Of a stretch of DNA of 64,000 nucleotides, positions 1-9,199 are shown one piece after another. The DNA is taken from positions 5,812,501 through 5,876,500 of the forward strand of contig NZ_AP025591.1 in assembly GCF_023169945.1 (NCBI RefSeq), in the 5' to 3' direction. Below the pieces are notes generated by a model, which worked only from the letters and a program-made list of their open reading frames with translations, searched no databases and was not told the origin of the DNA. Source of the DNA: Anaeromyxobacter oryzae (GTDB lineage Bacteria; Myxococcota; Myxococcia; Myxococcales; Anaeromyxobacteraceae). How positions within the stretch are numbered: position 1 is the first letter of the stretch; each line of letters opens with the position of its first letter. A program made the translations under genes and the position numbers.

Positions 1-852
<852 letters not shown>

Positions 853-999
853 CCCTCTTCTCAGGTCGTAGGTGACCTGCTCGAGGTCGAGATCGAGATG
901 CTTCGATTAGAATCTCGCAACTCTGCCGCGCTGCGCGATGCTCCATTACCCTTCGTACGGTTGTCAGAAGGCTTCGTCCTTCTGCTCTTTATACAAGTT

Positions 1000-1115
1000 T
1001 GCGGTGGCTATATCGGTGGGGTCACACCCGTTCCCATCCCGAACACGGTAGTTAAGCCCACCAGAGCCGATGGTACTGCACCGGAAGCGGTGTGGGAGAG
1101 TAGGTCGCTGCCGCA
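1000..1115 (+). rRNA. rrf: 5S ribosomal RNA
   Basis: The typical bacterial 5S core is present, with CCCATCCCGAACACGG at about 1035-1050 and GATGGTACTGC near 1069-1079. The ends GCGGTGGC (1001-1008) and GCTGCCGC (1107-1114) pair to form helix I. It follows the 23S by about 150 bases with no tRNA in the spacer, and an intrinsic terminator sits directly downstream. The exact ends could be off by one or two bases. Confidence 0.96.
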
Positions 1116-1122
1116 TCTTTTT

Positions 1123-1158
1123 GGCCCGCCCGCGCGATTCGCGCCGGCGGGCCTTTTT
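1123..1158 (+). terminator. rRNA operon intrinsic terminator
   Basis: GGCCCGCC (1123-1130) pairs perfectly with GGCGGGCC (1146-1153) and is followed by TTTTTCTTTT. It lies 8 bases after the 5S rRNA and ends the rRNA transcript. Confidence 0.92.
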
Positions 1159-1262
1159 CTTTTCCGGCTCCGACTTTCCGTCCGGAACGACGCGATGTCC
1201 GCCCGTCCGGTGTCGGGGTAGATTCGACCCTTCGCCGCGACCGCGGCGCGAGGAGGCCTTCG

Positions 1263-2141
1263 ATGTCTCGGGTGATGGTCGGAGTGATCGGCGGCACGGG
1301 GCTCGGCGAGGCGCTCGGCGCGCTCGGCGGCGGCGAGCTCCGCGAGGTGGACACCCCCTACGGTCGTCCCTCCGGCCCGATCACCCTCGCCGAGGTGGCG
1401 GGGGTCCCGGTGGCGCTCCTCGCCCGGCACGGCGAGGGCCACCTGAAGAACCCCTCCACCGTCCCCTACCGCGCCAACATCTGGGCGCTCAAGTCGCTCG
1501 GCGTCACCCACGTCCTCGCGAGCGGGGCGGTGGGGAGCCTGCGCGAGGAGGTCGCCCCGCGCCACCTCGTCATCCCGGACCAGGTGATCGACAAGACCCA
1601 CCGGCGTCCGGGCACCTTCTTCGACGACCTCGCCGTGCACGTCGAGTTCGCGAACCCCTTCTGCTCGACCCTCCGCAACGTCCTCGTGAAGGCCGGGACC
1701 GGCTTCCCCACCCGCATCCACCAGGGCGGCACCTACGTCTGCATGGAGGGGCCCCAGTTCTCCACCCGCGCCGAGAGCGAGCTCCACCGCAGCTGGGGCG
1801 CCTCCCTCATCGGCATGACGGTGATGCCCGAGGCCAAGCTCGCCCGCGAGGCCGAGCTCTGCTACGCCCTCGTCGCCCTCCCCACCGACTACGACTGCTG
1901 GAAGCCGCACCCTGCCTCGCTCGACCAGGCCAGGCTCATCGAGGAGATCCTCGGCAACGTCAAGGCCGCGACCCAGAACGCGCTCGAGCTCGTCCGCCGC
2001 GCCGTCCCCCTCGTCGCCGCCCTCGACAAGCCCTGCTCCTGCCAGTCCGCCCTCGCCCTCGCCATCTGGTCCGACCGCTCCCGCCTCGCCCCCGACGTCA
2101 AGGAGCGCCTCCGGCCCATCCTCGGGCGCTACCTCGGGTAG
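1263..2141 (+). CDS. mtnP: S-methyl-5'-thioadenosine phosphorylase
   Basis: This is a 292-residue cytosolic nucleoside phosphorylase of the MTAP branch of the PNP/UDP family. It would split methylthioadenosine with phosphate into adenine and methylthioribose-1-phosphate during methionine salvage and polyamine metabolism. Visible family marks are GGTG at residues 10-13, the phosphate-binding RHG at 55-57, MEGPQFSTRAESE, GMTVMPEAKL, and TDYDCW near the C-terminus. In MTAP enzymes the Asp pair of that last motif contacts the adenine base and argues against plain purine nucleoside phosphorylase. GAGGAGG lies a few bases before the ATG. It stands alone between the rRNA terminator and a convergent gene. 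Confidence 0.93.
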   Translation: MSRVMVGVIGGTGLGEALGALGGGELREVDTPYGRPSGPITLAEVAGVPVALLARHGEGHLKNPSTVPYRANIWALKSLGVTHVLASGAVGSLREEVAPRHLVIPDQVIDKTHRRPGTFFDDLAVHVEFANPFCSTLRNVLVKAGTGFPTRIHQGGTYVCMEGPQFSTRAESELHRSWGASLIGMTVMPEAKLAREAELCYALVALPTDYDCWKPHPASLDQARLIEEILGNVKAATQNALELVRRAVPLVAALDKPCSCQSALALAIWSDRSRLAPDVKERLRPILGRYLG

Positions 2142-2153
2142 GCGATCCCCGCC

Positions 2154-2837
2154 TCACGGCGGCGCCGGGAGCTCCTCCGCGCCGGCGCGCCCGGACCGGA
2201 GCGCGTCCGCGAGGCGCGCCAGGTCCTCGACGAATCGCGCCAGCTCCGTCCTCCGCGCCGCGTCGTCAGGGGCGCGGAGTATCGAGGACGGGTGGACCGT
2301 CGCCATCAAGATCGGCGCGAGGGGCGAGGCGAACAGCTCGCCCCGGTGCACGGTCACGCGGAACGTCCGGCCGAGGAGGGCCTGCGCGGCCGTCGCGCCG
2401 AGGCACACCAGCGAGCGCGGCCGAACGACGGCGATCTCCGCGGCGAGCCACGGATGACACGCGCGGACCTCCCCGGGAGACGGCTTCTGGTGGATGCGCC
2501 GCTTTCCGCGAGGCTCCCACTTGAAGTGCTTCACGGCGTTCGTGACGTACGCGGTGCTCCGGTCGATGCCGGCCTCGGCGAGCGCGCGATCGAGGAGGCG
2601 CCCCGCGGGGCCGACGAACGGCGCGCCGGTGAGATCCTCCTCGTTGCCGGGCTGCTCGCCGACGAGCATCACCTCGGCGTGGGGGCTGCCAGCCCCGAAC
2701 ACCGTCTGCGTGCCGCGCTCCCACAGCGGACACGCGCGGCACTCGCGAGCGGCCGCCCGGAGGGCGGGCAGGGTGGGGTGAGCGGGCACGAGCGGCTCCG
2801 CCGTCCCGGTGCCCGGCTCCCGTGCGCGCCGTGCCAT
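2154..2837 (-). CDS. udgX: UdgX-type uracil-DNA glycosylase
   Basis: This 227-residue protein belongs to the UDG superfamily. Motif GEQPG is at 60-64, HPSSIL at 182-187, and four cysteines (33, 36, 127, 145) are placed as the [4Fe-4S] ligands of family 4/5-like enzymes. The loop KRRIH at 112-116 after AVKHFKWEPR is the hallmark of UdgX. In the Mycobacterium smegmatis protein the His of this loop (here H116) is known to bind uracil-containing DNA covalently after base excision instead of releasing an abasic site. It is divergent from the DUF763 gene, 83 bases apart if that gene starts at 2921. A CGTAAC-N19-AC element at 2885-2912 suggests ECF-sigma control. Confidence 0.92.
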   Translation of the reverse strand: MARRAREPGTGTAEPLVPAHPTLPALRAAARECRACPLWERGTQTVFGAGSPHAEVMLVGEQPGNEEDLTGAPFVGPAGRLLDRALAEAGIDRSTAYVTNAVKHFKWEPRGKRRIHQKPSPGEVRACHPWLAAEIAVVRPRSLVCLGATAAQALLGRTFRVTVHRGELFASPLAPILMATVHPSSILRAPDDAARRTELARFVEDLARLADALRSGRAGAEELPAPP

Positions 2838-2884
2838 GGGGAGAAGGTGGATCGCGCCGCGACGGCGGGCCGCCGGGGCGCGCG

Positions 2885-2912
2885 CGTGCGGCCCCGGTCC
2901 GCGAGGGTTACG
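2885..2912 (-). promoter_or_regulatory. Predicted ECF-type promoter of udgX
   Basis: On the minus strand CGTAAC (2912-2907) is followed by 19 bases and then AC (2887-2886). The udgX start lies about 49 bases beyond. Box sequence and spacing match eight further sites up to 19.5 kb. This site was checked after the spacing rule had been read from the others, and it fitted. The -35 box lies next to the DUF763 ribosome-binding region on the other strand. Confidence 0.55.
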
Positions 2913-2920
2913 TGACGGGC

Positions 2921-4255
2921 ATGCCCGCCGGCGCGAGCCCCCGCCGCTCCCCCGGTCCGCGCGCCTCCGCGACGGGCACCGCGGACCTGCCCCTCCACGG
3001 GGGGCGCGTGCCGCCCTGGCTGTTCCAGCGCATGGCGCGCCTCGGGCGCGTCGTCGGCGAGGCCATCGTCCACGTGTACGGGCGCGCGGAGCTGCTCCGC
3101 CGCCTGTCGCATCCGTTCTGGTTCCAGGCGTTCGGCGCGGTGATGGGGATGGACTGGCACTCGTCCGGGATCACGACGAGCGTCGTCGGCGCGCTCCAGC
3201 GTGGGCTCGCGCCGCTCGAGGGCGAGCTCGGGCTGAAGGTCTGCGGAGGGCGCGGCCGGCACTCGCGCCGGACCCCCGAGGAGCTCGTCGCCTTCGGCGA
3301 GCGGTGCGGCCTGGACGGCGACGCGCTGGCGCGATCGAGCCGGCTCGTCGCGAAGGTCGACGGCGCCGCGGTCCAGGACGGGCACGCGCTCTACCTGCAC
3401 GCGTTCGTAGTCGCGTCCGACGGCGCGTGGGTCGTGGTGCAGCAGGGCATGGATCCGGTGCGCCGGCGGGCGCGGCGGTATCACTGGCTGTCCGAGGGGC
3501 TGCGCTCGTTCGTCGAGGAGCCGCACGCGGCGATCGAGGGACGCCCGGGCGGCACGATCGTGAACCTGACGGATCGCCGGGCGGCGGCGGCGCGCGCGGC
3601 GCAGCTCGACCTCGTGCGCGGCGGGCCGGACCGCGTCGTCGCCGCGCTGCGCGGCCTCGACCGCGCGCCCCACCTGGACATGCCGGCGCACCACGATGTC
3701 CGGCCGGGCGACGTCGTGCTCCGGCGGCTGCACGGCGCGCTCGCCGCCGCCGCGGAGCGCGGCCCGCGCGACTTCGCGGAGCTCCTGCTCACCCCGGGCG
3801 TCGGCGCGCGCACGGTGCTGTCGCTGGCCCTCGCCGCGGAGGTGGTGCACGGCACGCCGTGCCGGTTCACGGATCCGGCGCGGTTCTCCCTCGCGCACGG
3901 CGGAAAGGACGGTCACCCGTTTCCCGTTCCGGTCCGCGTGTACGACGAGACCATCCGCGTGCTCCGGGGCGCCGTCGACCGCGCGAAGCTCGGAAGCGAC
4001 GACCGCCTCGCCGCGATCCGCCGGCTCGACGCCGAGGCGCGGCGGCTCGAGGCCGTGGCGACGGGCCCGACGGTCGAGGCCTTCCTCGAGGCGGAGCGCG
4101 CCGCCAGCCCGGGCTACGGGGGGCGGACCGTGTTCGGGCCGGCCGGCGCCAACGCGCCCGGGCGGCGGCGCGAACGCTCCCCCGCTGCGGCCGTGGACGC
4201 GCGTACGGCCAGGGCCGCGGGCCCCACCCAGCTGTCGCTGCCGCTGCCGCGCTGA
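2921..4255 (+). CDS. DUF763 family protein
   Basis: This 444-residue protein fits the DUF763 family, found in many archaea and bacteria and without a settled function. Recognisable stretches include TADLPLHGGRVPPWL near the start, GGRGRHSRRTPEEL, and YHWLSEGLRSFVEEPH in the middle. The C-terminal 40 residues are Ala/Arg/Pro-rich and probably flexible. I prefer the ATG at 2921 to an in-frame ATG at 2822, because the longer version would overlap the start of udgX and adds an Arg/Gly-rich stretch unlike the family. Its divergent neighbour is a DNA-repair glycosylase, which hints at, but does not prove, a nucleic-acid role. Confidence 0.8.
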   Translation: MPAGASPRRSPGPRASATGTADLPLHGGRVPPWLFQRMARLGRVVGEAIVHVYGRAELLRRLSHPFWFQAFGAVMGMDWHSSGITTSVVGALQRGLAPLEGELGLKVCGGRGRHSRRTPEELVAFGERCGLDGDALARSSRLVAKVDGAAVQDGHALYLHAFVVASDGAWVVVQQGMDPVRRRARRYHWLSEGLRSFVEEPHAAIEGRPGGTIVNLTDRRAAAARAAQLDLVRGGPDRVVAALRGLDRAPHLDMPAHHDVRPGDVVLRRLHGALAAAAERGPRDFAELLLTPGVGARTVLSLALAAEVVHGTPCRFTDPARFSLAHGGKDGHPFPVPVRVYDETIRVLRGAVDRAKLGSDDRLAAIRRLDAEARRLEAVATGPTVEAFLEAERAASPGYGGRTVFGPAGANAPGRRRERSPAAAVDARTARAAGPTQLSLPLPR

Positions 4256-4311
4256 GAGCTGCCGCGCCGCCCGTCCGTCCCGGTCCGCCGCGGCGCCGGA
4301 TGGGGCGTCCG

Positions 4312-4339
4312 CGTAACGCGCACCCCGGCCCCCTCCACC
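4312..4339 (+). promoter_or_regulatory. Predicted ECF-type promoter of sigma cassette 1
   Basis: CGTAAC (4312-4317) is followed by 19 bases and AC (4337-4338). The GTG start of the sigma gene is 46 bases further on. Because the same motif precedes the sigma gene and other units, it suggests autoregulation. Confidence 0.6.
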
Positions 4340-4384
4340 TCTCGCCGCCAGGACGGCGGCGCCCGGGGCGCCGGGGAGGTCGGG

Positions 4385-5044
4385 GTGCAGCGCGCGACGA
4401 TGGTCGGGACCCCAGCAGAGCGGCCCGACGAGTGGGAGCTGGTCGCGGCCCTCCGCGCGGGGGACGAGGCGGCTTTCCTCGAGCTCGTGGGCCGGTACCA
4501 CCGATCGGTGGTCCGCGTCGCGCGGGCGTACCTCGGCAGCGATGCCGCCGCCGAGGACGTGGCCCAGGAGGCATGGCTCGGCGTGCTGAAGGGCATCGAC
4601 GCCTTCGAGGGGCGCTGCTCGGTGAAGACGTGGATCTTCCGGATCGCGGTGTACTGCGCGAAGACCCGTCGCGCGCGCGACGGGCGCCTGGTGCCGATGT
4701 CCGCGCTCGAGGAGGACGGCGAGGACGAGCCGGCGGTCGATCCGGATCGGTTCCAGCCGGACGGGGCCCGCTATGCGAACAACTGGTCGCGGCCGCCCGA
4801 GCCGTGGGCGGAGGAGCGGCTGATGACGAGCCAGGCAGCGGCGCTCGTGAAGCAGGAGATCGAGCGCCTGCCCACCAACCAGCGGGCGGTGATCACCCTG
4901 CGCGACGTGGAGGGGCTCGACTCGGGGGAGGTCTGCGAGGCCCTCGGCCTCTCCGACGGTAACCAGCGCGTGCTGCTCCACCGCGCCCGGTCGAAGGTCC
5001 GCGCCGCCCTGGAGCGGCTGATGAGCGATGGGGGTGGTCGATGA
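4385..5044 (+). CDS. ECF-type RNA polymerase sigma factor (cassette 1)
   Basis: This 219-residue sigma factor has only regions 2 and 4. Region 2 spans about residues 26-92 (AEDVAQEAWLGVLKG, FEGRCSVKTWIFRIA). Region 4 spans 155-208 and ends in the helix-turn-helix GNQRVLLHRARSKVRAALE. The linker carries VPMSAL and a PPEPW motif that is also kept in the second sigma factor at 17.4 kb. The GTG at 4385 is preferred because GGGAGG lies 5 bases before it; an ATG at 4400 is possible. It overlaps the anti-sigma gene by ATGA. A CGTAAC-type promoter 46 bases upstream suggests that it transcribes its own cassette. Confidence 0.93.
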   Translation: MQRATMVGTPAERPDEWELVAALRAGDEAAFLELVGRYHRSVVRVARAYLGSDAAAEDVAQEAWLGVLKGIDAFEGRCSVKTWIFRIAVYCAKTRRARDGRLVPMSALEEDGEDEPAVDPDRFQPDGARYANNWSRPPEPWAEERLMTSQAAALVKQEIERLPTNQRAVITLRDVEGLDSGEVCEALGLSDGNQRVLLHRARSKVRAALERLMSDGGGR

Positions 5045-5295
5045 GCGCGCCCGATCCGAAGGAGCTGTCCTGCCGGGAGCTGGTCGAGCTCGCCTCTGAC
5101 TACGTCGAGGGCCGGCTGTCGCTCGGAGACCGCACCCGCTTCGAGATGCATCTCTGCTGGTGCCCGCCCTGCCGGACCTACCTCCGCCAGATCAGGGAGA
5201 CCATCGAGACGGCGGGCCGCCTCACCGAGGAGGACCTGGGCGCCGGCGCACGCGAGGCCCTGCTGGCGGCATTCCGCGGCTGGAAGCAGTCCTGA
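5041..5295 (+). CDS. Zinc-finger anti-sigma factor (cassette 1)
   Basis: This 84-residue soluble protein has the zinc-binding anti-sigma signature H-x3-C-x2-C (H37, C41, C44) plus an upstream C11. Members of this class hold the cognate sigma factor and release it on oxidation or zinc loss. There is no membrane segment, so it should act in the cytosol. An extra C39 inside the motif (HLCWCPPC) could matter for thiol chemistry. It starts within the last codon of the sigma gene, which indicates translational coupling. Two further anti-sigma factors in this window share the pattern C-x-ELVEL, HL, C-x2-C, YL, Q. Confidence 0.9.
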   Translation: MSAPDPKELSCRELVELASDYVEGRLSLGDRTRFEMHLCWCPPCRTYLRQIRETIETAGRLTEEDLGAGAREALLAAFRGWKQS

Positions 5296-5323
5296 CCCTG
5301 ACCTCCAACGGCGCTCGAGGAGG

Positions 5324-5974
5324 ATGCCCGTGATCGCGTACAAGTTCCTGTCCCAGGGCGCGGTGGGGCCGTTCACCGGCTTCCGCTGGCCCGTGCCCGC
5401 CGCCGGTGAGCCGGGCGCCTGGGTGGACGCGCCACGCCCGGGGCGGGACCTGGGGGTCCACGCCTGCCGGACCGCCGATCTGCCGTACTGGCTCGACGAC
5501 GAGCTCTGGCTCGCCGAGCTGGACGGTGAGCTCGCCGTCGGCGAGCACCAGGTGGTCGGCGCCCGGGGCCGGCTGCTCGCTCGCATCGAGGACTGGGAGC
5601 GGGAGGCCCGAGGCGCGTTCGGCATCGACTGCGCCCTCCGGCTCCGGGCCCGGGCCGTCGAGGCGCTCCGGGCGGCGGGGGACACGCGCGCGGCGGAGGC
5701 GCTCGCGGCGGCGGGGGACGTCGCCGCCATCCCCGAGGCGGCGCGCGCGGCGGAGGCGGCTGCCCGTGGCGATGCGGCGCTCGTGGCGGCCTTCGCGGGC
5801 GACGCCGCCGGCCTGGTGCTGGCCGGGAACGCGCCGAGCGCAGCGTACGTGTGCGCCCGCGCTGCGGCCGCGATCGAGGGCGGGCCGCATGGGTTCGCCG
5901 GCGAGCGCGCGCGGCAGGCGGCGTGGATCGCCGCGCGCCTCGCGCTCGATCGCGGCGATGCGACCAGCGCGTGA
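5324..5974 (+). CDS. ECF-cassette protein of unknown function (copy 1)
   Basis: This 216-residue protein, third in the cassette, is not one I recognise. Its N-terminal 70 residues hold the conserved features AYKFL, GPFTGFRWP, HACR, DLPYWL and ELWLAEL, followed by GARGRLLARI. The rest is Ala-rich and helical. A homologue of the same length sits third in the second cassette (18294-18944), and similarity is strongest in the N-terminal part. There is no signal peptide or membrane segment. An in-frame GTG two codons in (5330) aligns with the start of the other copy. A sensor or accessory role for the sigma/anti-sigma pair is inferred only from its repeated position. Confidence 0.8.
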   Translation: MPVIAYKFLSQGAVGPFTGFRWPVPAAGEPGAWVDAPRPGRDLGVHACRTADLPYWLDDELWLAELDGELAVGEHQVVGARGRLLARIEDWEREARGAFGIDCALRLRARAVEALRAAGDTRAAEALAAAGDVAAIPEAARAAEAAARGDAALVAAFAGDAAGLVLAGNAPSAAYVCARAAAAIEGGPHGFAGERARQAAWIAARLALDRGDATSA

Positions 5975-6007
5975 GGCGGGGCGCCGCCCGGCGAGGGCCG
6001 TTCGGCG

Positions 6008-7396
6008 TCACCCCAGCAGGATCGGCAGCAGGACTCCCGTCCCGAGCGCGAACACCCACAGCGCCGGCGCGGGGGTCCCCGACGGACGCCGGCGGCGGGC
6101 GGCTCGCGCCGCGAACCGCGGATCGAGCAGCAGCCACCCGGCGTGGCGCCGCTCGAGCGCGAGGAACGCCTCCGCCGTCACCACGCCGAAGCCGAGGTGG
6201 CCGACGAGCGCGGGCAGCAGCGCGCTCGCCGCCGCCGGCGTCCAGGAGAAGGTGCCGCCCGCGAGGATGGGCGCGAGCGTGAGCGGGTCGAGGTACCAGC
6301 GGACGAGCCCGTAGACGAGCCCCCAGGCGATGGCGGAGCCGCGGTCCGGCGCCTCGTCGCGGAAGAGCAGGCCGTAGGCGGCGCCGAGGAGCGCGGACAC
6401 CGCGAGGCTCTCGCCGAACGCGCCGGGTCGCGCCGGCATCGCGCCCGCGGCCACGAGCGCCGCGTCGAGGAGGAGCCCGCCCGCGACGCTCGCGCCGGCC
6501 CCCCACCTCACCGCGCGCAGCAGGTTCAGGCCTGGCCCCTCCGGCTCGCGGCGGATCGGATCCGAGCCGGTGAAGAGCCCGACCCAGAGCCGGTCCACCG
6601 CTGCGTAGAGCAGGCCGGCGAGCAGCCCGTACACGACGTGGCCGACGAGCGAGCCGAACAGCGCGGCTCCGCGCTGCCACGACCAGTCCAGGGGCCGCCC
6701 GAGCCAGAGCGGCATCACCGTGAGGGGACCCACGAACCACCAGAGGATGCCGTAGCCGAGCCCCCAGCCCATCCCCGATCCGAAGCCCCGCAGGTCGCGC
6801 TGGAACAGGACCCCGAGGCTCATCCCGATGACCACCGCGATGACGAGGTGGACCGTCATCCCGACGGCGATCGACGTGGAGCCCACCAGCCCCGCGACGA
6901 GCGGGAAGAAGCCCGCCTGCGCCATCCACCGGCCGAACGCGACCCCGCCGGCGATCCCGGCGAGCCCACCGACGACGAGCGCGCGCGCCCAGGCGAGCCG
7001 CGGACCCTCCGCGCGGCGGGAGAGGGCGCCGAGCGTGCCCAGGGCGAGGCCGAGCGGCGCACCGAGCAGCACCAGCGCGGCGACCAGCTCGGGGAACCGT
7101 GCACGCGCCGCGTCGAGCATCGCCATCGAGCCGGACGGCGCGAGCCCGGCCCCGGCCCGATCGCTCCCCCCGGCGAGGGCGACGAGCCAGAGCAGGAACG
7201 CGAAGGCGAGGCCCCAGGTGAGCCCGGCGCCCGGGCTCGTCGCGCGCCGCCGGGCGAGGGCCGCGAACGCGGCGCCGGCCGCGGCGCCGGCCACGGGACC
7301 CGCCGGCATCCCGGGCACGGCGCGCGCCGCGAGCGCGCCGCCGGCGGCGCCGACCGCGGCCGCGATGAGGAAGGGGAGGGCGGGAGCGATCTTCAT
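6008..7396 (-). CDS. Polytopic membrane protein with internal repeats
   Basis: This 462-residue protein has many hydrophobic segments and no recognised enzyme motif. It is built from about three copies of one module, at roughly residues 55-125, 205-265 and 355-412. Each has a G-x-G-L start, an aromatic/Pro segment (GPLTVMP, DPLTLAP) and a closing LVGH-like helix (LFGSLVGHVVYG, LPALVGHLGFG). The same module is found fused in front of the NDH-2 encoded just upstream. It is last in the apparent operon glucose dehydrogenase, aquaporin, NDH-2, this gene, with only 3 bases before it. It may anchor or assist NDH-2, but this is inference from the shared module. Confidence 0.82.
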   Translation of the reverse strand: MKIAPALPFLIAAAVGAAGGALAARAVPGMPAGPVAGAAAGAAFAALARRRATSPGAGLTWGLAFAFLLWLVALAGGSDRAGAGLAPSGSMAMLDAARARFPELVAALVLLGAPLGLALGTLGALSRRAEGPRLAWARALVVGGLAGIAGGVAFGRWMAQAGFFPLVAGLVGSTSIAVGMTVHLVIAVVIGMSLGVLFQRDLRGFGSGMGWGLGYGILWWFVGPLTVMPLWLGRPLDWSWQRGAALFGSLVGHVVYGLLAGLLYAAVDRLWVGLFTGSDPIRREPEGPGLNLLRAVRWGAGASVAGGLLLDAALVAAGAMPARPGAFGESLAVSALLGAAYGLLFRDEAPDRGSAIAWGLVYGLVRWYLDPLTLAPILAGGTFSWTPAAASALLPALVGHLGFGVVTAEAFLALERRHAGWLLLDPRFAARAARRRRPSGTPAPALWVFALGTGVLLPILLG

Positions 7397-7399
7397 GGC

Positions 7400-9199
7400 T
7401 CACCTCGTGACGGGGGCGGATCGCTCGTCGGCGATCCGGACGATGTCCCGCGGGAAGAACAGCTCGAGCGTCCAGTCGGACAGGACGCGAACCTTCCGGT
7501 CCAGGCCAGGCAGCTTCGAGAGGTAGATGGCGCGCCAGAGGAGCCAGGCGAGGAGACCCGAGAAGCGGATGCTCCGCCCGCGCGTGAACGGGATCCGCAG
7601 CTCCGCGCAGGCGGTCTGGTGGCCGATGACGCAGAGCGCGCCGAGCGAGGCGAAGCGGAAGGGCCGGGGCTCCTCGCCCCGGAGCGCGGCGAGGACGTTC
7701 CGGGCGAGCTGGCGCCCCTCGCGCAGCGCGAACTGCGCGGTCGGCGGACAGGGCCTCCCGGTGACGGCATCGGTGATCGCGGCGCAGTCGCCGCCTGCCC
7801 AGACGCCGGGCCATCCGGGCACCGCCAGGTTCGCGTCCACCTGGATCGCTCCTCGGCGATCCCGCTCGACGGGCAGCAGGCCGAGGAGCGGGCTTGGGCG
7901 CGCGCCGGCGGTCCACACCAGCGTCGCCGCGTCGACGGTCGCCGGCGGCTCCAGGACGACCGCGCCCGGCCGCGCGTCCGCGACGCGGGCGCCGAGCGCG
8001 AACTCGACGCCGCGCTCCCGGAGCCGCGCCTCCGCGTACGCTCCGAGCGACGCGGACAGCTCCGGCAGGATCCGGTCTCCGGCGTGGACGAGCAGCACGC
8101 GAACGTCCTGCGGCGACAGCCCAGGGTAGTCGGCGAGGGCGCCGCGCGCGAAGTCGTTCAGCGCGCCGGCGAGCTCCACGCCGGCGAAGCCGCCACCGGC
8201 GACGACGAAGGTGAGGTGCGCGGCCCGGGCGGCGGGATCCGGCTCGCGCTCGGCGCGCTCGAGCGCGTCGATGACCCGGTTCCGGATCCGGGTGGCCTCG
8301 CCCAGGGACTTGAACCCGATGGCCGTCGCCTCGATGGCGGCGCTGCCGAAATAGTTCGTCACCGCGCCCACCGCGACGACGAGCTGATCGTACGGGAGCG
8401 TCCGGCCGGGCCCCCCGTCGCTGGCGCGGAGGACGACGGCGCGCGCCGCGAGGTCCACGCGGGCGATCTCGCCCCGGACGACCGCGGTCCGGTGGAGGCT
8501 CGAGCGGAGCGGCGTCGAGATGTGCGTCGGCTCGAGCGAGGAGCCGGCCACCTCGGCCAGCATGGGCGTGAAGAGGAGCGCGTTGGTGTCGGAGACGAGC
8601 GTCACCTGGACCGAGCGGTCCGCCTCGAGCAGCCGCTCCAGCTCCCGGGCGCAGGTGAAGCCAGCGAAGCCGCCGCCGAGGATCACCACCCGGCGCGGCG
8701 GGGGCAGCGGCGCGGGCGCGGCAGCCGGCGCGGGGCCGAGCGCGCGGTCCGCCGCGGCGGCCAGGCCGTGCGCGAGCGCGCCGAGCCCGGCGCCGAAGAG
8801 GACGAACCCGACCAGCGCGGGGAGGAGCGCGCGCAGCTCGGCGGCGGACCAGCGCGGCGCCGCGCCACCGAGGAGCGGCACCAGCACCACGGCGACGAGC
8901 ACCCAGAGCGGCAGCCCCAGCGCGGCGCCGGACATGAGCGATTCGCCGGGGGTGGATCGACGGAACAGCGCCGGCCACGCGACTCCGGCGAGCGCGCCGG
9001 TCGCGAGGGCCGCGCCGACGCCGAGCGACGGCGCGAGGAGGGGCGCCGCGACCACGCCCGCGGCCACGCCGAGGATGGTCGCCCGGGTCCGCGCGGGCGC
9101 GGCCGCCATCAGCGTCCGGAGCCCCTGGCGGGGCGCGGGGCGACGATGCGCCACCGCCCCACCGTCCGCGCCTTCCACGGTACGACTCGCGCCGTTCAT
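7400..9199 (-). CDS. Type II NADH dehydrogenase fused to a membrane module
   Basis: This 599-residue protein has two parts. Residues 170-599 form an NAD(P)/FAD disulfide-reductase-fold NADH dehydrogenase (NDH-2 type). The FAD motif GGGFAG is at about 175-180, a second dinucleotide motif AGGGFAG near 325, and WAGGDCA binds the flavin. NDH-2 passes electrons from NADH to quinone without pumping. Residues 1-168 are an unusual extension with membrane segments. Residues 85-145 (LPLWVLVAVVLVP, LPALVGFVLFG) resemble the repeat module of the next gene product. Standard NDH-2 proteins are about 400-450 residues and bind membranes through the C-terminus. It overlaps the aquaporin gene by ATGA. Confidence 0.88.
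   Translation of the reverse strand: MNGASRTVEGADGGAVAHRRPAPRQGLRTLMAAAPARTRATILGVAAGVVAAPLLAPSLGVGAALATGALAGVAWPALFRRSTPGESLMSGAALGLPLWVLVAVVLVPLLGGAAPRWSAAELRALLPALVGFVLFGAGLGALAHGLAAAADRALGPAPAAAPAPLPPPRRVVILGGGFAGFTCARELERLLEADRSVQVTLVSDTNALLFTPMLAEVAGSSLEPTHISTPLRSSLHRTAVVRGEIARVDLAARAVVLRASDGGPGRTLPYDQLVVAVGAVTNYFGSAAIEATAIGFKSLGEATRIRNRVIDALERAEREPDPAARAAHLTFVVAGGGFAGVELAGALNDFARGALADYPGLSPQDVRVLLVHAGDRILPELSASLGAYAEARLRERGVEFALGARVADARPGAVVLEPPATVDAATLVWTAGARPSPLLGLLPVERDRRGAIQVDANLAVPGWPGVWAGGDCAAITDAVTGRPCPPTAQFALREGRQLARNVLAALRGEEPRPFRFASLGALCVIGHQTACAELRIPFTRGRSIRFSGLLAWLLWRAIYLSKLPGLDRKVRVLSDWTLELFFPRDIVRIADERSAPVTR

Noticed and set aside
2822..2920. Earlier ATG for the DUF763 gene
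   Set aside because: It would overlap the udgX start, and the added residues are low complexity.
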